Below the pieces are notes generated by a model. It was not told the origin of the DNA. It did not search any database and worked only from the letters and a program-made list of their open reading frames with translations. This document shows positions 10,108 to 20,606 of a stretch of DNA of 64,000 nucleotides, piece by piece; position 1 is the first letter of the stretch, and each line of letters opens with the position of its first letter. This DNA is from CAZGIF01 sp964526045 (lineage in GTDB: Bacteria > Patescibacteriota > Gracilibacteria > Absconditabacterales > Absconditicoccaceae): the NCBI GenBank assembly GCA_964526045.1, contig CAZGIF010000002.1, positions 62,001 through 126,000 on the forward strand, written 5' to 3'. Both the position numbers and the translations under genes were made by a program.

Positions 10108-11238
10108 ATGAGACCAATTTGATATTGACAAAAAGATACTCTCTTGCACTCATCGACGCAAAATGCTTCACCAACGCAAAATGCCTCGTCCAAACGTTCA
10201 TCTCCTGTCAGGCAGATGATTTTTTGTCTATTGATAAGTTGTGGTTTTGTGTGAGTTGCACATGCAAGTGAATACACTGAAAATGTATTAGATACAACAA
10301 AGTTAGATACAAAGAAGTTAGATACAAAGAAGTTAGATACAAAGATACTACATCACACTAGTGTGGATACTACGAATATGACACGAACTGATAGTTTGGC
10401 ATATCATCTGTATCACAATCTCAGCGATATACAAAAAACTCTACCCTGACCAGATAGTGTGTATGCCTCGGCTGTTCCGATTGGACTACAGGATCAAGAC
10501 ATTGATACGCAACGCATGTTCTTGCGAGAGCAGTGGTTTACGAAACAGTATTGAGCACTTTTCAATACATGAAAGTATATTATGCAACATAATCTTCCAG
10601 AAAATTATCTTGCATTGACTAATCACAATGGTGATGTGTTGCTTGATACTGCAAATACGAGACGTTTTTTTGATTTTTTGTGCGATATGTTGCCAGAGGG
10701 GAATAAACATGTGACGTTTGATGCTTTTGTTGCGTTGGTGACTGCTAACGAATCACGACATACCAATGTTGCAATGCACAGTATCAATCACACATGATAT
10801 CCATATAGACAAACTGATGGGAGTTATAGTCGTATTGACATACACCATAGCCAAAAAATAGTAAAATCACTCAATACATATTTTTACAAAAAGTTTGATG
10901 TAGATTATAATCTTTCGTATAGCGATTGGGATGAGTTTTTCTCTGATATGTCTACATTCCAAACATGAGAAAATATTGCACAGTCAGATCAAAAAAATAC
11001 TGACGCTGAGGTGTTTGCAATCAATTTTTTGCGTATTATTAATCATACATTTGCTGCATGATATACAAATGGGAAACGTTCTGCTTTGCGTGATTTTCTT
11101 GCTCTTTATACATCAACTGACCCCAAACAACAAAAAAAAGCACGTAAAATACGTGCTGATTTGTTAGATATTTTCTGGGGAAATTGCGATGATCACAAGG
11201 ATCATGGCATAGAGTATCAAGATAGTGTTGCTAAGTAG
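10108..11238 (+). CDS. Secreted protein of unknown function
   Basis: 376 aa from ATG 10108. ATG 10216 is an alternative, but only the longer form places basic residues (SSKRSSPVRQ) before the hydrophobic MIFCLLISCGFVGVAHA signal segment. The mature N-terminus carries LDTKK repeats. The rest is a folded-looking domain with aromatic and His residues (ESRHTNVAMHSINH, IDIHHSQ, FWGNCDDHKDHG), which could bind metal, but no family is recognised. It converges with the minus-strand genes, with only 25 bp between stops. Start uncertain. Confidence 0.55.
10288..10347 (+). repeat. 15-bp tandem repeat
   Basis: Three to four copies of a 15-bp unit (AAGTTAGATACAAAG) encode consecutive LDTKK/LDTTK pentads just after the signal peptide. 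Confidence 0.8.
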
Positions 11239-11263
11239 TCTTGTCTGCTTTATTTTTTTCTAC

Positions 11264-12202
11264 CTATCTTTTTTTCACTCTATCTTTGTCAGTTTGTTCT
11301 TTACGAATTGTATCTGCAGTCTTGCTTGCATCTTCTTCTGTGGCAAAACCATCGTGATTTCTTTTGTGTAGGTATAAATCATAGGCATCTCTAATATTAT
11401 CGAGTAGCAAGAGATTTTGTGTTCAATTTTCTTGTAATTCATTTGATTTTTCTAGTTTTTTTAGCTCTAGTCTCATTCCATCTAGTTTATTTAGAGCCTC
11501 TTCTCGTCATTGTACATACTTTCCATCAATTTTTTCCTTTTTCATCATAAATAATGAAAATACCATTTTGTGAGTATTTTGTAGCATTTTTGTATAATTG
11601 TCTTTGTTGAGTCTGTCTATAGTAAAGCTACTCCCCTTTACAAAACGATTGAGATCTACTGAGTATTGTCATAATGTTGTTATGTTCTCTTTAATAAATG
11701 ACAGTTCTAAGTTATGGGTAACCATCCATTCACTAATGTATTCTACAGGAAACATTTTGTCGTTTTCTTGGTCTGTCATATTTGGAATGATTATTTTTTC
11801 TCAAGACACTTGTGTTACTTCTCGTCATTTTTCTACTTTCTTGATGAGTCATTTTTCTTTCATATCTTTGACGGCTTGGATACGAGTTCTTGCTCATTCG
11901 TAATCGAGACTATCTCTGCTAGATCACATAGTTGCTCTATTGGCAGCATTATTAAAAAAATCTGTCGCAGACATGGTTTGTGATACGGACTGTCAATCTT
12001 GTCAGGTAGTTTGTTGTGTGATTTGTATGTTGTTTCACATGTTTTGGAGAATAGTCCTAAACTCTTGAATCGTTAGTTTATCTAGATTAAATCATGGTTT
12101 GTTTATGATGTCATTTACGTCTGTAACGAGTTTGTTTTGTTCTTCTGTAAGTTCTGCATTTTCTACTGCTTGTATTGTGAAGTTGTCTACGTTATTGCTC
12201 AT
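11264..12202 (-). CDS. Hypothetical protein, mostly helical
   Basis: 312 aa, no signal peptide or membrane segment. It begins MSNNVDNFTIQAVENAEL and is predominantly charged and helical, with a long Lys/Glu-rich C-terminal coiled coil. About a dozen glycines are TGA codons. No family recognised. It is the last gene of a minus-strand run below the OmpA-domain protein and a 95-aa coiled-coil protein, 25 bp downstream of the latter, so probably the same transcript. Function unknown. Confidence 0.65.
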
Positions 12203-12227
12203 AGTGTTTTTTGTAAAATATAAAAAG

Positions 12228-12515
12228 TTATAAGCTAGAGAGGTCAAGCTCTATGTCTTGATCTTGTTCTTTTTGTAGTTTTTTGAGGTGTGCAAGGTTT
12301 TTTTGTAGTGTATCTTGTTTGTGTTTTTTGTCAGATGCTATGATCGAATTATACAAATTTTGTATGTTTTGTTGCATGCGTTCGTACATAGTGTCTTGTA
12401 CATCGGTGTCTTTGTACTGCTCGATAATTGACGTTGTCTCCTCATACAATCATGAGTCAATCTTTTGTAACGGAGCAACAAACGAACATATTCATTCATA
12501 TGTGATGTGTGTCAT
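12228..12515 (-). CDS. Small coiled-coil protein
   Basis: 95 aa, starting MTHITYEGICSF. Reading one TGA as Gly adds about 20 residues to the N-terminus. Residues 35-90 are a continuous charged helix (QDTMYERMQQNIQNLYNSII, then LKKLQKEQ). It probably pairs with its helical neighbour at 11264-12202 (inference from adjacency and composition). No homology recognised. Confidence 0.6.
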
Positions 12516-12601
12516 AAACTAATTTCAAATATAAATCTTCTTCCTATTGTAAGTATATCTATGATTTTCTTTTCTGTCAAATTTATTGCTTTTTTGTAAA
12601 T

Positions 12602-12630
12602 AAAAAATGTCCTTCATCATTTCTGATGAA
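12602..12630 (-). terminator. Probable minus-strand terminator
   Basis: The stem TTCATCA/TGATGAA has a 4-nt loop and a T-tract about 5 nt downstream on the minus strand. It lies 34 bp after the OmpA-domain gene. Confidence 0.5.
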
Positions 12631-12663
12631 GAACAAGTTATTTTGAAAGATACTATTCTTATG

Positions 12664-15096
12664 TTAGTTGCTAGCTTTCCATTTCTTAAATCTACTATAA
12701 TTTTGTAGGTAAAGTTGTTGTCTAAATTCTTCAAATTTTGCTTCTCATGATTGGAGTATAGTTTGCATTAATCAATTGTGAACATAGCTTGCTTGTGATA
12801 AATCTGTGATGGATCATTCAATGCTTACTTTATCATATACTTTTTCAAATGCTTCTTTTGCTTGATGATGTCGATATGAATATGTTTTGTCAAGTCATCC
12901 TCAGAACTCACAATCACCTTTATTTCACATAGCTTCCCATGCGAGCTGTCTTGCTGCCCATTGCAAAGGGATATTGATTATGTCATACTGTCGATTAGGA
13001 CCATTAAGGTTTTGTTCAAAAGCGTCTATTTCTGTATAGTTTAATGGTATAGGTAGTTTGCTATATTCTGTTTTTTGACGAAGAGGAACTAGATGTCTAT
13101 ATTCATGGTTTACTGTACCCTCAAAGATTTCAGGTAATGTCGGAGAATGGATTCGACTCAGATCTACTGTAGGATTATCATTAGCATACTGCATTATTTT
13201 TTTATCAAGATTTTGACTTGCTTGTATGAGCGCAAAATCGACAAGTACTGCTTGTACTCAAAGTGCCCTCAAATCAGCCATGACATATGCTCATGGAAAT
13301 GATCAACTCGCAAAAAAAATACTTTTTCATTTGTATTCTTTCCATACTCCATATGTTATTCAATTTTGAATAGTTCAAATACTATGCTTTTTCATATATG
13401 CAAGTCTTGCAGGTCATCCTGTTATTTTGCTTAATCAATTTGCTCTATTTCTTAATTCCGTCATATGTGCCTCATAATACACTTGAATTTTATTGTATTC
13501 ATCAATTGATGTTGATATCAACCTTCAAAGGTCACTATTGATCTCGGGTGAATTCATGCGATCATTAGGAACAAATGTCTGTGCTCAATTGTTTGTATGG
13601 TTTGTCTCAGTTTTTGTCTTATTTTGAATTATTTCACTTTGAGTTTCATTAGTTTTATTTATTTCTATATCACTGCTACTTGCTTCGTTTTCAATCGATC
13701 AATCACTATTACCAAAAAGAAATTCAACTCTTCTATTTGCTGAAGCGGTAGGGACTGTTCAATCAATTGGGTCAGTTGATCATTCTCGAGATATATGTAT
13801 TCTTTTTGTGTCAAATCACAGGTTCTCAGTCATATACGTTTTGATAGCCAAGGCTCTTTGCTTAGAAAGCTCTATGTTCTTATCAAAATCTCAAATATGT
13901 TGAGTATGTCAAATAACTTTTACTTCAAGTCTTGGATTGTTTTTCATTATATGTCATAGTTTGTCTAGTTCTTGCTTCGCTGTTGATGTTAATGTAAATG
14001 TAGACATATCAAAAGCTACTTTTTCATTATCAAAGATAGTCCCTATGTCAACTTCTTTGTTTGTAATTTTTCTGCTAGGTTCATTAAACTTTAGTCATAA
14101 ATGTTTTAGGTTTAGTGTATGTTTGTACGTGTCATTTATACAATAACATCAACTTTTTCCACGCCTTTCTTGCCTTTCTTTGTAATATGCATCAAAATCA
14201 TATTCTGATTGATTTTCATACACAAGATCTCTTTCTCAGATAACAGATCCTTCAACGATGTTGTTGTCTCACACAGGAGAAATATTTTGACTTCTTTTTA
14301 TTGCTCTCAAACTTTCTGTTGTAGGTACAAGTATTTTTTTGGGAGTAACCGCTCCTTTCATAATTAGGTCTTTACTAAAGTTTTCTAAAACAAAGTAATA
14401 CATAATAGCATCGTCGAATGTTGCTCGAGGTATATTTTCAAGTGTCACTCCCTTACGTTGAAGTTGTAGTATTTTTTGGATACGTTCGTGATATCAATAT
14501 CATGGCTGTACCCATTTAGAAATCTGCTTTCCTCGTAATGTTGTGGTCATTTTTGTTCATTTTCAACGATTCTGTTGTTGAAAGTGTTTTTCTAATTCAT
14601 CGATATTTAGTGCTACAAATTCTTCGAGAAATAGTATTCTTAAAATTCTGTCGTTAGGATCTTTATTTTGAGGATCCATATTAATATCGTAAAGACTTGT
14701 TATGTCAGATCGTGTAAGTTGACCGTAGCTGTTATCTATAATAAAGTATCAATCAATATCTTTGTTCCTTACAAAGTCTATGAGCTGGGTTTTATGCTTG
14801 AGAAACATATCTGCTGTAATGATATGATTCAGTTTTCCTTTCATAACATCAACTGTATCCGGTACAACAACTTGTATATTTTCCGCGAAATCTTTTTTAG
14901 TTATGTTTTCTTTATTTGTGTTGTCAAATAACGGGGCTGATGCTTGAGAATTTCATATAATAAATCATCAGTCTAAGAGAGATTTTTTTAGTTCTGTTAT
15001 AAGTTCTTGAGGGTTGTTTGTTATAGCACCGACGTTTTGATATGTTACTCATTTTTTTCATAGTTTACGCTTACAATATACAATGTTTCGTCTCAT
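12664..15096 (-). CDS. Large protein with OmpA-like peptidoglycan-binding domain
   Basis: 810 aa. A typical OmpA C-terminal domain lies at residues about 350-460: VAFDMSTFTLTSTAKQELD, then VKVIGHTQHIG, ALAIKTYMTENLGF and the closing ANRRVEFLF.  The N-terminal 340 residues hold no recognised domain. The C-terminal 350 residues include a linker rich in Asn/Thr/Glu and a helical region with an HEYRH motif. The start ATG at 15094-15096 lies inside the upstream gene, giving a 52-bp overlap in another frame; a later start cannot be excluded. OmpA domains anchor proteins to peptidoglycan, but no signal peptide is evident here, so membrane attachment may come from the overlapping partner, which has one (inference). 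Confidence 0.7.
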
Positions 15097-15776
15097 GTAC
15101 TATCAATTCTAGCATTTATTTTGATATATTTTGCCTTAATCTGTTTACCATTGTAAGAAAGATTTAAATCTGACAAAAATTTTCTAATAATTTGTTCATC
15201 AAATTCAGGATTATTCTTCACTGACTCATTAGATATTGTAGGTTCAAAGATATCTGTTTTATGATCTATTTCTGTTATATTTTCTGTTATATTTTCAGAT
15301 GTATTTTGCTCTTGTGAAAAAATTTCATTTTTATTTTCGCTTTGTTTCTTGTCTTTTTGCTCAGTTTTTTCTTCATTATTTTTCTCAGACTGTTGATATG
15401 TTATTCTTTCTGTTATAAAATATACTTCTAATGTACCCATTTCTTTCTCTATGTTATCTATTCTCTCTTGTGTAGCTTTTAAAGATCTTTTGGAATCTTT
15501 ACTTGGATTGGCCGAGTGTAATGAATCTAGTTTGTCTTTCATTTCACTAAAAATTTGCTTTTCTTTTTTTAAGAGTTCAAAATGTTCAAGTTTTTCTTGT
15601 TGCTCTGGATTCAGAGGTTGTCAGTTTGTTTGTGCTTCACTTAGTCAAGTAAATCAAAAATTCAACGCTAAAATAAGTGTTGATGTATACAAAACACGTT
15701 TAAAGGATGGTAATTCACTATGTATGTTTTTTATTTTATCTTTTATTGTCCCAAAAGTTCCTTGTAATACGTTCAT
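15045..15776 (-). CDS. Signal-anchored coiled-coil protein
   Basis: 243 aa. A hydrophobic segment at residues about 30-50 (VLYTSTLILALNFGFTGLSEA) looks like a signal peptide or anchor ending at AQ. The body is a long Glu/Lys/Gln-rich coiled coil (residues 55-130) and a Ser/Glu/Asn-rich linker, closing with a small beta-rich patch (KAKYIKINARI). It overlaps the start of the OmpA-domain gene by 52 bp, suggesting translational coupling of two parts of one envelope complex. No family recognised. Confidence 0.65.
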
Positions 15777-15951
15777 ATAAATTTTTTTTTGTAAAAATTA
15801 CACCCTTAGAGAGTTTTATTATAAATTATATTACTTAATTTCCCCAAATTGCAGTGTACGGTTCTCCTTCTCATTAAACTAAGATTTGGTGGAAAACTGA
15901 AAGTCATTCACAACCTATTATTATACTCTAAAAACAGGCTACATCATTTTA

Positions 15952-16440
15952 TTATTCAAGATTTAATAATAACAATTTAGCTACTTCATCGCCAAAATAT
16001 TTCTCCAATTCTCCAATAATTAACTCTTTTTCAACAGTATTCCAATCTTTTCCAAGTGCAGAAACTAAGGTGTCAGATACTCCTGCATCTGTGAGATACC
16101 CTTTGTATTCTTCAAGGTGTTTTTGACCAACCTCACCCCATTTAAATATATGTCAATCAAATAGACTTAAACTTTTTTGTCCAGCAGTATTAGTACCACC
16201 AGCGATATAAAAGCGGTCCGATACAACTTTGTATCTTGCATTATCATAGTACATATTTTTATCTTCTTTGCGATAAGCCATGTATTGGGAGATTGTCATT
16301 TCTTCATCAAAATAGGGAATAACAACATGAATTAGATCTTCTTTTACTTTTGCAATTGCTAAACTTCAGCCGTTTGCTGAAAGTAGTTCGTAATCATTAT
16401 AATCTTTGGGCATTACGATATTTCTTTTTTTATTTTCCAT
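15952..16440 (-). CDS. Hypothetical cytoplasmic protein
   Basis: 162 aa, beginning MENKKRNIVMPKDYNDYELL. Mixed alpha/beta composition with no signal peptide; segments such as LIHVVIPYFDEEMTISQYMAY and YKVVSDRFYIAGGTN look like a folded domain, but no family was recognised. Only about two of its dozen or so glycines are TGA, fewer than in neighbouring genes, which may mean a recent transfer or a different codon history (weak evidence). The 175 bp downstream, before the coiled-coil gene, holds no clear feature. Confidence 0.6.
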
Positions 16441-16696
16441 ATATTTCTTTATTTTATAAAAAAATTACTAACACTAACCATTTTTTTATAAATATTTATA
16501 ATTTAAAGTCAATATGTTTTTTATCTTACTTTTTTTCATGCTTTTTTCGTAGTTTTTTCACAGGTTGAGCTATATGATGTATTCAGATACGTTGTGGTTT
16601 TACTAAGATACTCTCATTCGTTTGCTTACTTCAATATCAAATGTTCTTGCTCAATCTGTATGATTATACGACCAATCTAGTCAGTATACTTTTTTT

Positions 16697-19063
16697 ATGT
16701 TGTTGCCTTTTGTTGAGAACGAATATGGAATTTCTGAGCGGAAAACATTGCTAAAGTCTTGTCTTTGATTTGATAAGCCAGTATATGTTGGTATTGTTGG
16801 TTTGTCTTGAACAACAACGATGTATGTTGCAGTGCATATTTCGTATGTTGAGTATTTTGAAAATATGTTCTATTCGCTTTTTGCTACGTCGTGGTTGCAA
16901 CGTACTGATACTATGACATTTCCCAAAAAAGCAAGAATTTGTTCTGTTGTACCAGACGCTAGCTATGCACAAACGAAAAAGCTTTGTGATATACAACTTG
17001 GTAAATGAGAAAATATTACTGACCCTCTCAAGGATTTGTTCGCTTTGTTTGCTACCGTTGATGGATATGTCTGATGACAGCAATTTGAGATTCGGTGTAG
17101 ATACAAAAAAATAACAACACCTTGGTACAAACGTCTTGCTTGATTCTTGGCATATACCCAAGATGATATTCCGACACAAGAAAACTGTGAATTATCTATG
17201 TATTATATTACACCACCAAAAATACATTCTCAAACCAAAAAAAATATAGCTGACGCTTGTTGTCAGTATATGCGTGCTTTTTTTGGTACGTCCAAAGTTA
17301 AAAAATGATATCATGATGTGATTGTTCCTATCGATCTCTGTGTTCATATGTTTCATCTTCCAAAAGACTATGATGTTGTAGGTTTGAAATATGCGAGGTA
17401 CAAGACACTTCCACCTCCAAGTATGTTTATGAATACATTAGAGTGACACTGATCAAAGTCACTTACAACTCTTTTGTGAAAAACTGATTATAGGAACAAT
17501 GAGACTATATTTGGTATACAGCAAGAAGATAAGTTGAGACATATGTATATTTTGGGAAAAACATGAACATGAAAGTCTACATTTTTGTCAAATTTGGTTG
17601 TTAATGATATTGTGGCTGGACATGGTGTCTGTTTGATAGATCCACATGGCGATTTGGTGGAAACATGTTTGCAGTATATCCCCAAACACCGTTTGGATGA
17701 TGTTGTGTTGTTTGATGTTGGAGATACGGATTTTCCTATTGGATTTAATATGTTGTCTTTTGTGACAGACCAACAAAAAAATCTGATCGCTTCGTGAGTT
17801 GTTTCTGCTTTTCATAAACTATTTGCTCATTCACGATGACCAAGGCTTGAGTACATTTTGAGAAATGTGTTGTTGACTTTGATAGAATGTCCAGATGCGA
17901 CGTTGTTGCATATCTTGAGAATACTGACTGATGATGATTTTAGAAAACATTGTCTATGATATGTTGATGACCCTTTATTACTCAAGTTTTGGACACAAGA
18001 GTATGGTAAGCGAAACGACAAACAACGTCAAGAAGCTATAGGTCCAATTGTCAATAAAATTGGTCAGTTCTTGTCTTCGTGATTAGTAAGGCATATTTTT
18101 GGTCAAGCAAGGTGAGGAATCAATCTCAGACAGATTATGGATAGCTCCAAGATTTTGCTTATCAATCTCAGCAAATGAAAGATTTGAGAAGATAATGCTG
18201 CTATGATATGATCTCTCTTGGTGACCAAATTACAAATTGACGCGATGAGTCGTGCTGACATACATATAAGTCAGAGGAAAGATTTTTATGTGTACATTGA
18301 TGAATTTCAAAATTTTGCTACAGATTCATTTGCAACTATTTTGTCCGAAGCAAGAAAGTACAAACTATCGTTGATATTAGCTCACCAGTATATTTCGCAA
18401 CTGTCTGATGATATTAGACAAGCTATTTTTGGTAATGTTGGTACGATAGTGAGTTTTGCAGTATGACATGATGATGCTCGTTGCCTTGCTGACCAATACA
18501 AAAATAAAGTTTCGGTCAATGATTTGTTATCATTGCCAAGATTTTGCGCATATATCAAAATGATGATCCACTGACAAACACAAGATCCATTTAGTATGAA
18601 AACACTTCCACTTGTCACTCCCTCGTCGGTTGATGGATCTTGACTACTTGATGTTGCTGAGATTATACAACATTGTCGCGCTACCTATGCTATAGCAAAA
18701 CATCTTGTCCAAGAGTCTATCAAAATACGATACCAAGAGTCCTACAATGCTCGCGCTTCTGCCACACAACAAGCAATTGAACTTTCACAACAAGCTAATA
18801 AGTCTGAAAATATGCATGTTTCTGATTACTCTTCATTGCGTTTGGATACAACATATACCTGATTCGTTAAGCTCAAATATAACTATTGAATTTTTGTTAT
18901 TGTTGCATGAGTAGAATGACTCTGTCACAAAAAAAATATTCTGACTCCAATCAACGTCTGATCTCGAAAAGATGTCTATCACATATGAGATAGTGTTAGA
19001 GTGTGTGTTGATCGCCTTGATATCAAACAACAACTTGTTTCTCGAAAAATGGTAGAAAAATAG
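16697..19063 (+). CDS. TraG/DUF87-type DNA-transfer ATPase with C-terminal S1 domain
   Basis: 788 aa from ATG 16697; about 30 plausible residues lie upstream in frame after the TAA at 16604, so a non-ATG start further up is possible. Residues 1-270 are an alpha/beta region. Walker A is ILGKTGTGKST (residue about 285, with two TGA-coded glycines), followed by CLIDPHGDLVE. Walker B is YVYIDEFQNFATDS (about 531), followed by LILAHQYISQL, as in VirD4/TraG-like and HerA/FtsK-type hexameric DNA pumps. Residues about 715-788 match an S1/OB-fold RNA-binding domain: GFVKLKYNYGIFVIVAG, GLCHKKNIL, HIGDSVRVCVDRLD. This fusion is unusual. It may act in type IV pilus/secretion-like DNA uptake or transfer. 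Confidence 0.8.
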
Positions 19064-19110
19064 TGATTATATGTCTCACTTTTTAGATCTAGTACATTTT
19101 TTTTTGTTTG

Positions 19111-19272
19111 CTATGATTTTTGTTGTTCAACATGTGTTTTAAAGTTGTCCAAAATTGCTTGCCAATCTGCTTTTTGCATTTCTTCTGGGTTCTTTTTACT
19201 GCCATTTCTACTGAATTCTTACAGCTACTAGTTTTTTATCGTCTTACATATGAGAACGAATCTAGTTGCCAT
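19111..19272 (-). pseudogene. Possible decayed small gene
   Basis: On the minus strand one frame reads MATRFVLICKTIKN, then TAG TAG, one codon, TAA, and then EFSRNGSKKNPEEMQKADWQ to a final TAG. The C-terminal half looks coding (charged helix with Trp). Three stops in four codons cannot be read through by code 25, so either the gene is broken or only the downstream part is used. The 19064-19318 interval shows nothing else. Confidence 0.3.
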
Positions 19273-19318
19273 TTGTAAGTATTTTCATATATACATATTA
19301 TTTAGTTGGTTTGTATGT

Positions 19319-20383
19319 ATGATAAAACGTATTGGAATCTCACTCCTTTGACAGTGTTTATTTTTGGGAAGTTGTGTATCTTCTGCCCATGCGCAACAAA
19401 TCTCTGATACGAAAAATACATTGTTGCTCCCACTGATTGAGCAAACACAACAAAAATACTGATGTTCTCAAAAAACAACTGATGCGATACTAAAAACTTT
19501 GGTATGAAAACCACTTAGTGATACGCAGACTATGCCATCTACCAGAGATAGTGTTTTTTCTGTTTTGCAGGATTTTGGTATTTGAATGGGTCCAGAGTTT
19601 TGTTTACAGGCTATAGATTCGATGTGATCTATACAAATAACTGATAGGCCTCGTATGACCTACTTGATGTATGGAGACAGTTCTGTGTCTCTTCCCTCGG
19701 TAGACGTACAATATATGAATATCAAAACGCCTCACCAAGCACGAATATATCTTGATTCGTATATAGCTTTTTCTACAGATTTTGTACAAAAATCTTCACA
19801 TGAACTTATACAAACAACTTTCGCACATGAATTTGTACATACCTGTATAGATATGTCCCACTTTGATATGTCGCATGCCAAAAAATATACATTATGTCTA
19901 AAAGATGCATTGTTAACAAACGATCATATAGAAGAGTTTGTTTCAAGAGCTTTAGCTATACAAGATGTTGATACAAAAAATAATCTGACACTGTGGACGA
20001 AGCAGATGTCGATGATTGTTGATGCGATGATCAAGAATTATACTATTGCATGAAGTGACACATATATACTAGAAGCCACTTTGATGCTTGAACTATTACA
20101 TGATTTCTATCCTGATAGTGAAATATATCAGTCTCAATCTTCTTTTGTTTCATATACTAAGATGAGTGATATTTATCAAAATATGGATGAATTTTTAGTC
20201 TGTCCATGACTGTCGCAACATAAGCTTAATCTCAGACACGAGTATGTACAAGCAATTCTTCAAGAAAAAAAAGAAACTGTGTTGCAAGATATTGTTGCCA
20301 TAGATCCAGGTCGTATCAAAGAAGCTTTTGCTACAAAATTTGAAGAGTATCGCAATTGTGGAATTCGTTTTATACAAAAATAG
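19319..20383 (+). CDS. Secreted putative zinc metalloprotease (HExxH)
   Basis: 354 aa. The N-terminus MIKRIGISLLGQCLFLGSCVSSAHA is a signal peptide ending in AHA|Q. FAHEFVHTCIDM near residue 170 contains HExxH, and a downstream His or Glu could complete the site (HFDMSHAKK follows). The C-terminal half is helical, ending about 12 bp before the promoter of the aromatic operon. No peptidase family could be named. It is probably exported and may act on host or own envelope proteins (inference). Confidence 0.65.
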
Positions 20384-20394
20384 TCACAATTACC

Positions 20395-20423
20395 TTGCAT
20401 TAACAAACAAAAATACGTACACT
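20395..20423 (+). promoter_or_regulatory. Predicted promoter of the aromatic operon
   Basis: TTGCAT and TACACT are separated by exactly 17 bp, 12 bp after the upstream stop. Transcription would start near 20430, giving a leader of about 175 nt before the first structural gene. Confidence 0.5.
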
Positions 20424-20454
20424 ACTGCCACTTTACTCTTCGAAAGTTCACTTA

Positions 20455-20529
20455 ATGCAGACAGTATGGCAATCAGCTTCATATTTTTATTACTTTTTCT
20501 TTGTAGGTGCGGAGAAAGGAAGTATTTAG
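20455..20529 (+). CDS. Aromatic leader peptide (attenuator)
   Basis: 24 codons plus TAG: MQTVWQSASYFYYFFF then VGAEKGSI. The run YFYYFFF (codons at 20482-20502) gives three Tyr and four Phe in seven codons, plus one Trp at 20467. Such runs are hallmarks of leader peptides of Phe/Tyr operons such as E. coli pheL. The ORF lies between a predicted promoter and an intrinsic terminator, upstream of chorismate mutase and TyrA-PheA. A ribosome stalled on the aromatic codons would leave 20511-20519 free to pair with the left arm of the terminator. No Shine-Dalgarno is obvious. Prediction from sequence alone. Confidence 0.75.
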   Translation: MQTVWQSASYFYYFFFVGAEKGSI

Positions 20530-20590
20530 CGATAAACGAAAAATACTGTCATACCTTTCTTCTTGTACCCCAAGAAGGAAGGTTTTTTTT
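20494..20590 (+). promoter_or_regulatory. Transcription attenuator: protector, antiterminator and terminator
   Basis: Four mutually exclusive arms are visible. Arm 1, the Phe codons (TTTCTTT, 20496-20502), can pair with arm 2, GGAGAAA (20511-20517). Arm 2 (AGAAAGG, 20513-20519) can pair with arm 3, CCTTTCT (20554-20560), reinforced by AGTATTT (20521-20527) with AAATACT (20541-20547). Arm 3, CCTTTCTTCTTG (20554-20565), forms a 12-bp stem with arm 4, CAAGAAGGAAGG (20571-20582; one T-G pair), followed by eight T residues: the terminator. The leader stop codon sits just after arm 2, as in enterobacterial attenuators. Low charged tRNA-Phe/Tyr should favour read-through. Confidence 0.75.
20554..20590 (+). 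terminator. Attenuator terminator hairpin
   Basis: A 12-bp stem with loop TACCC is followed by TTTTTTTT, 17 bp before the chorismate mutase start. Confidence 0.85.
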
Positions 20591-20606
20591 ATAAAAAATA
20601 TTTACC

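Noticed and set aside
10288..10347. CRISPR-like short repeats
   Set aside because: The 15-bp units are contiguous, without spacers, and encode an in-frame LDTKK repeat.
12525..12734. Minus-strand ORF of 69 codons after the OmpA-domain gene
   Set aside because: Overlaps the end of that gene and crosses its likely terminator; low-complexity AT-rich translation.
20384..20606. T-box riboswitch before chorismate mutase
   Set aside because: No T-box consensus (AGGGUGGNACCGCG-like) or Stem I pattern is visible; an aromatic leader peptide with four pairing arms explains the region better.
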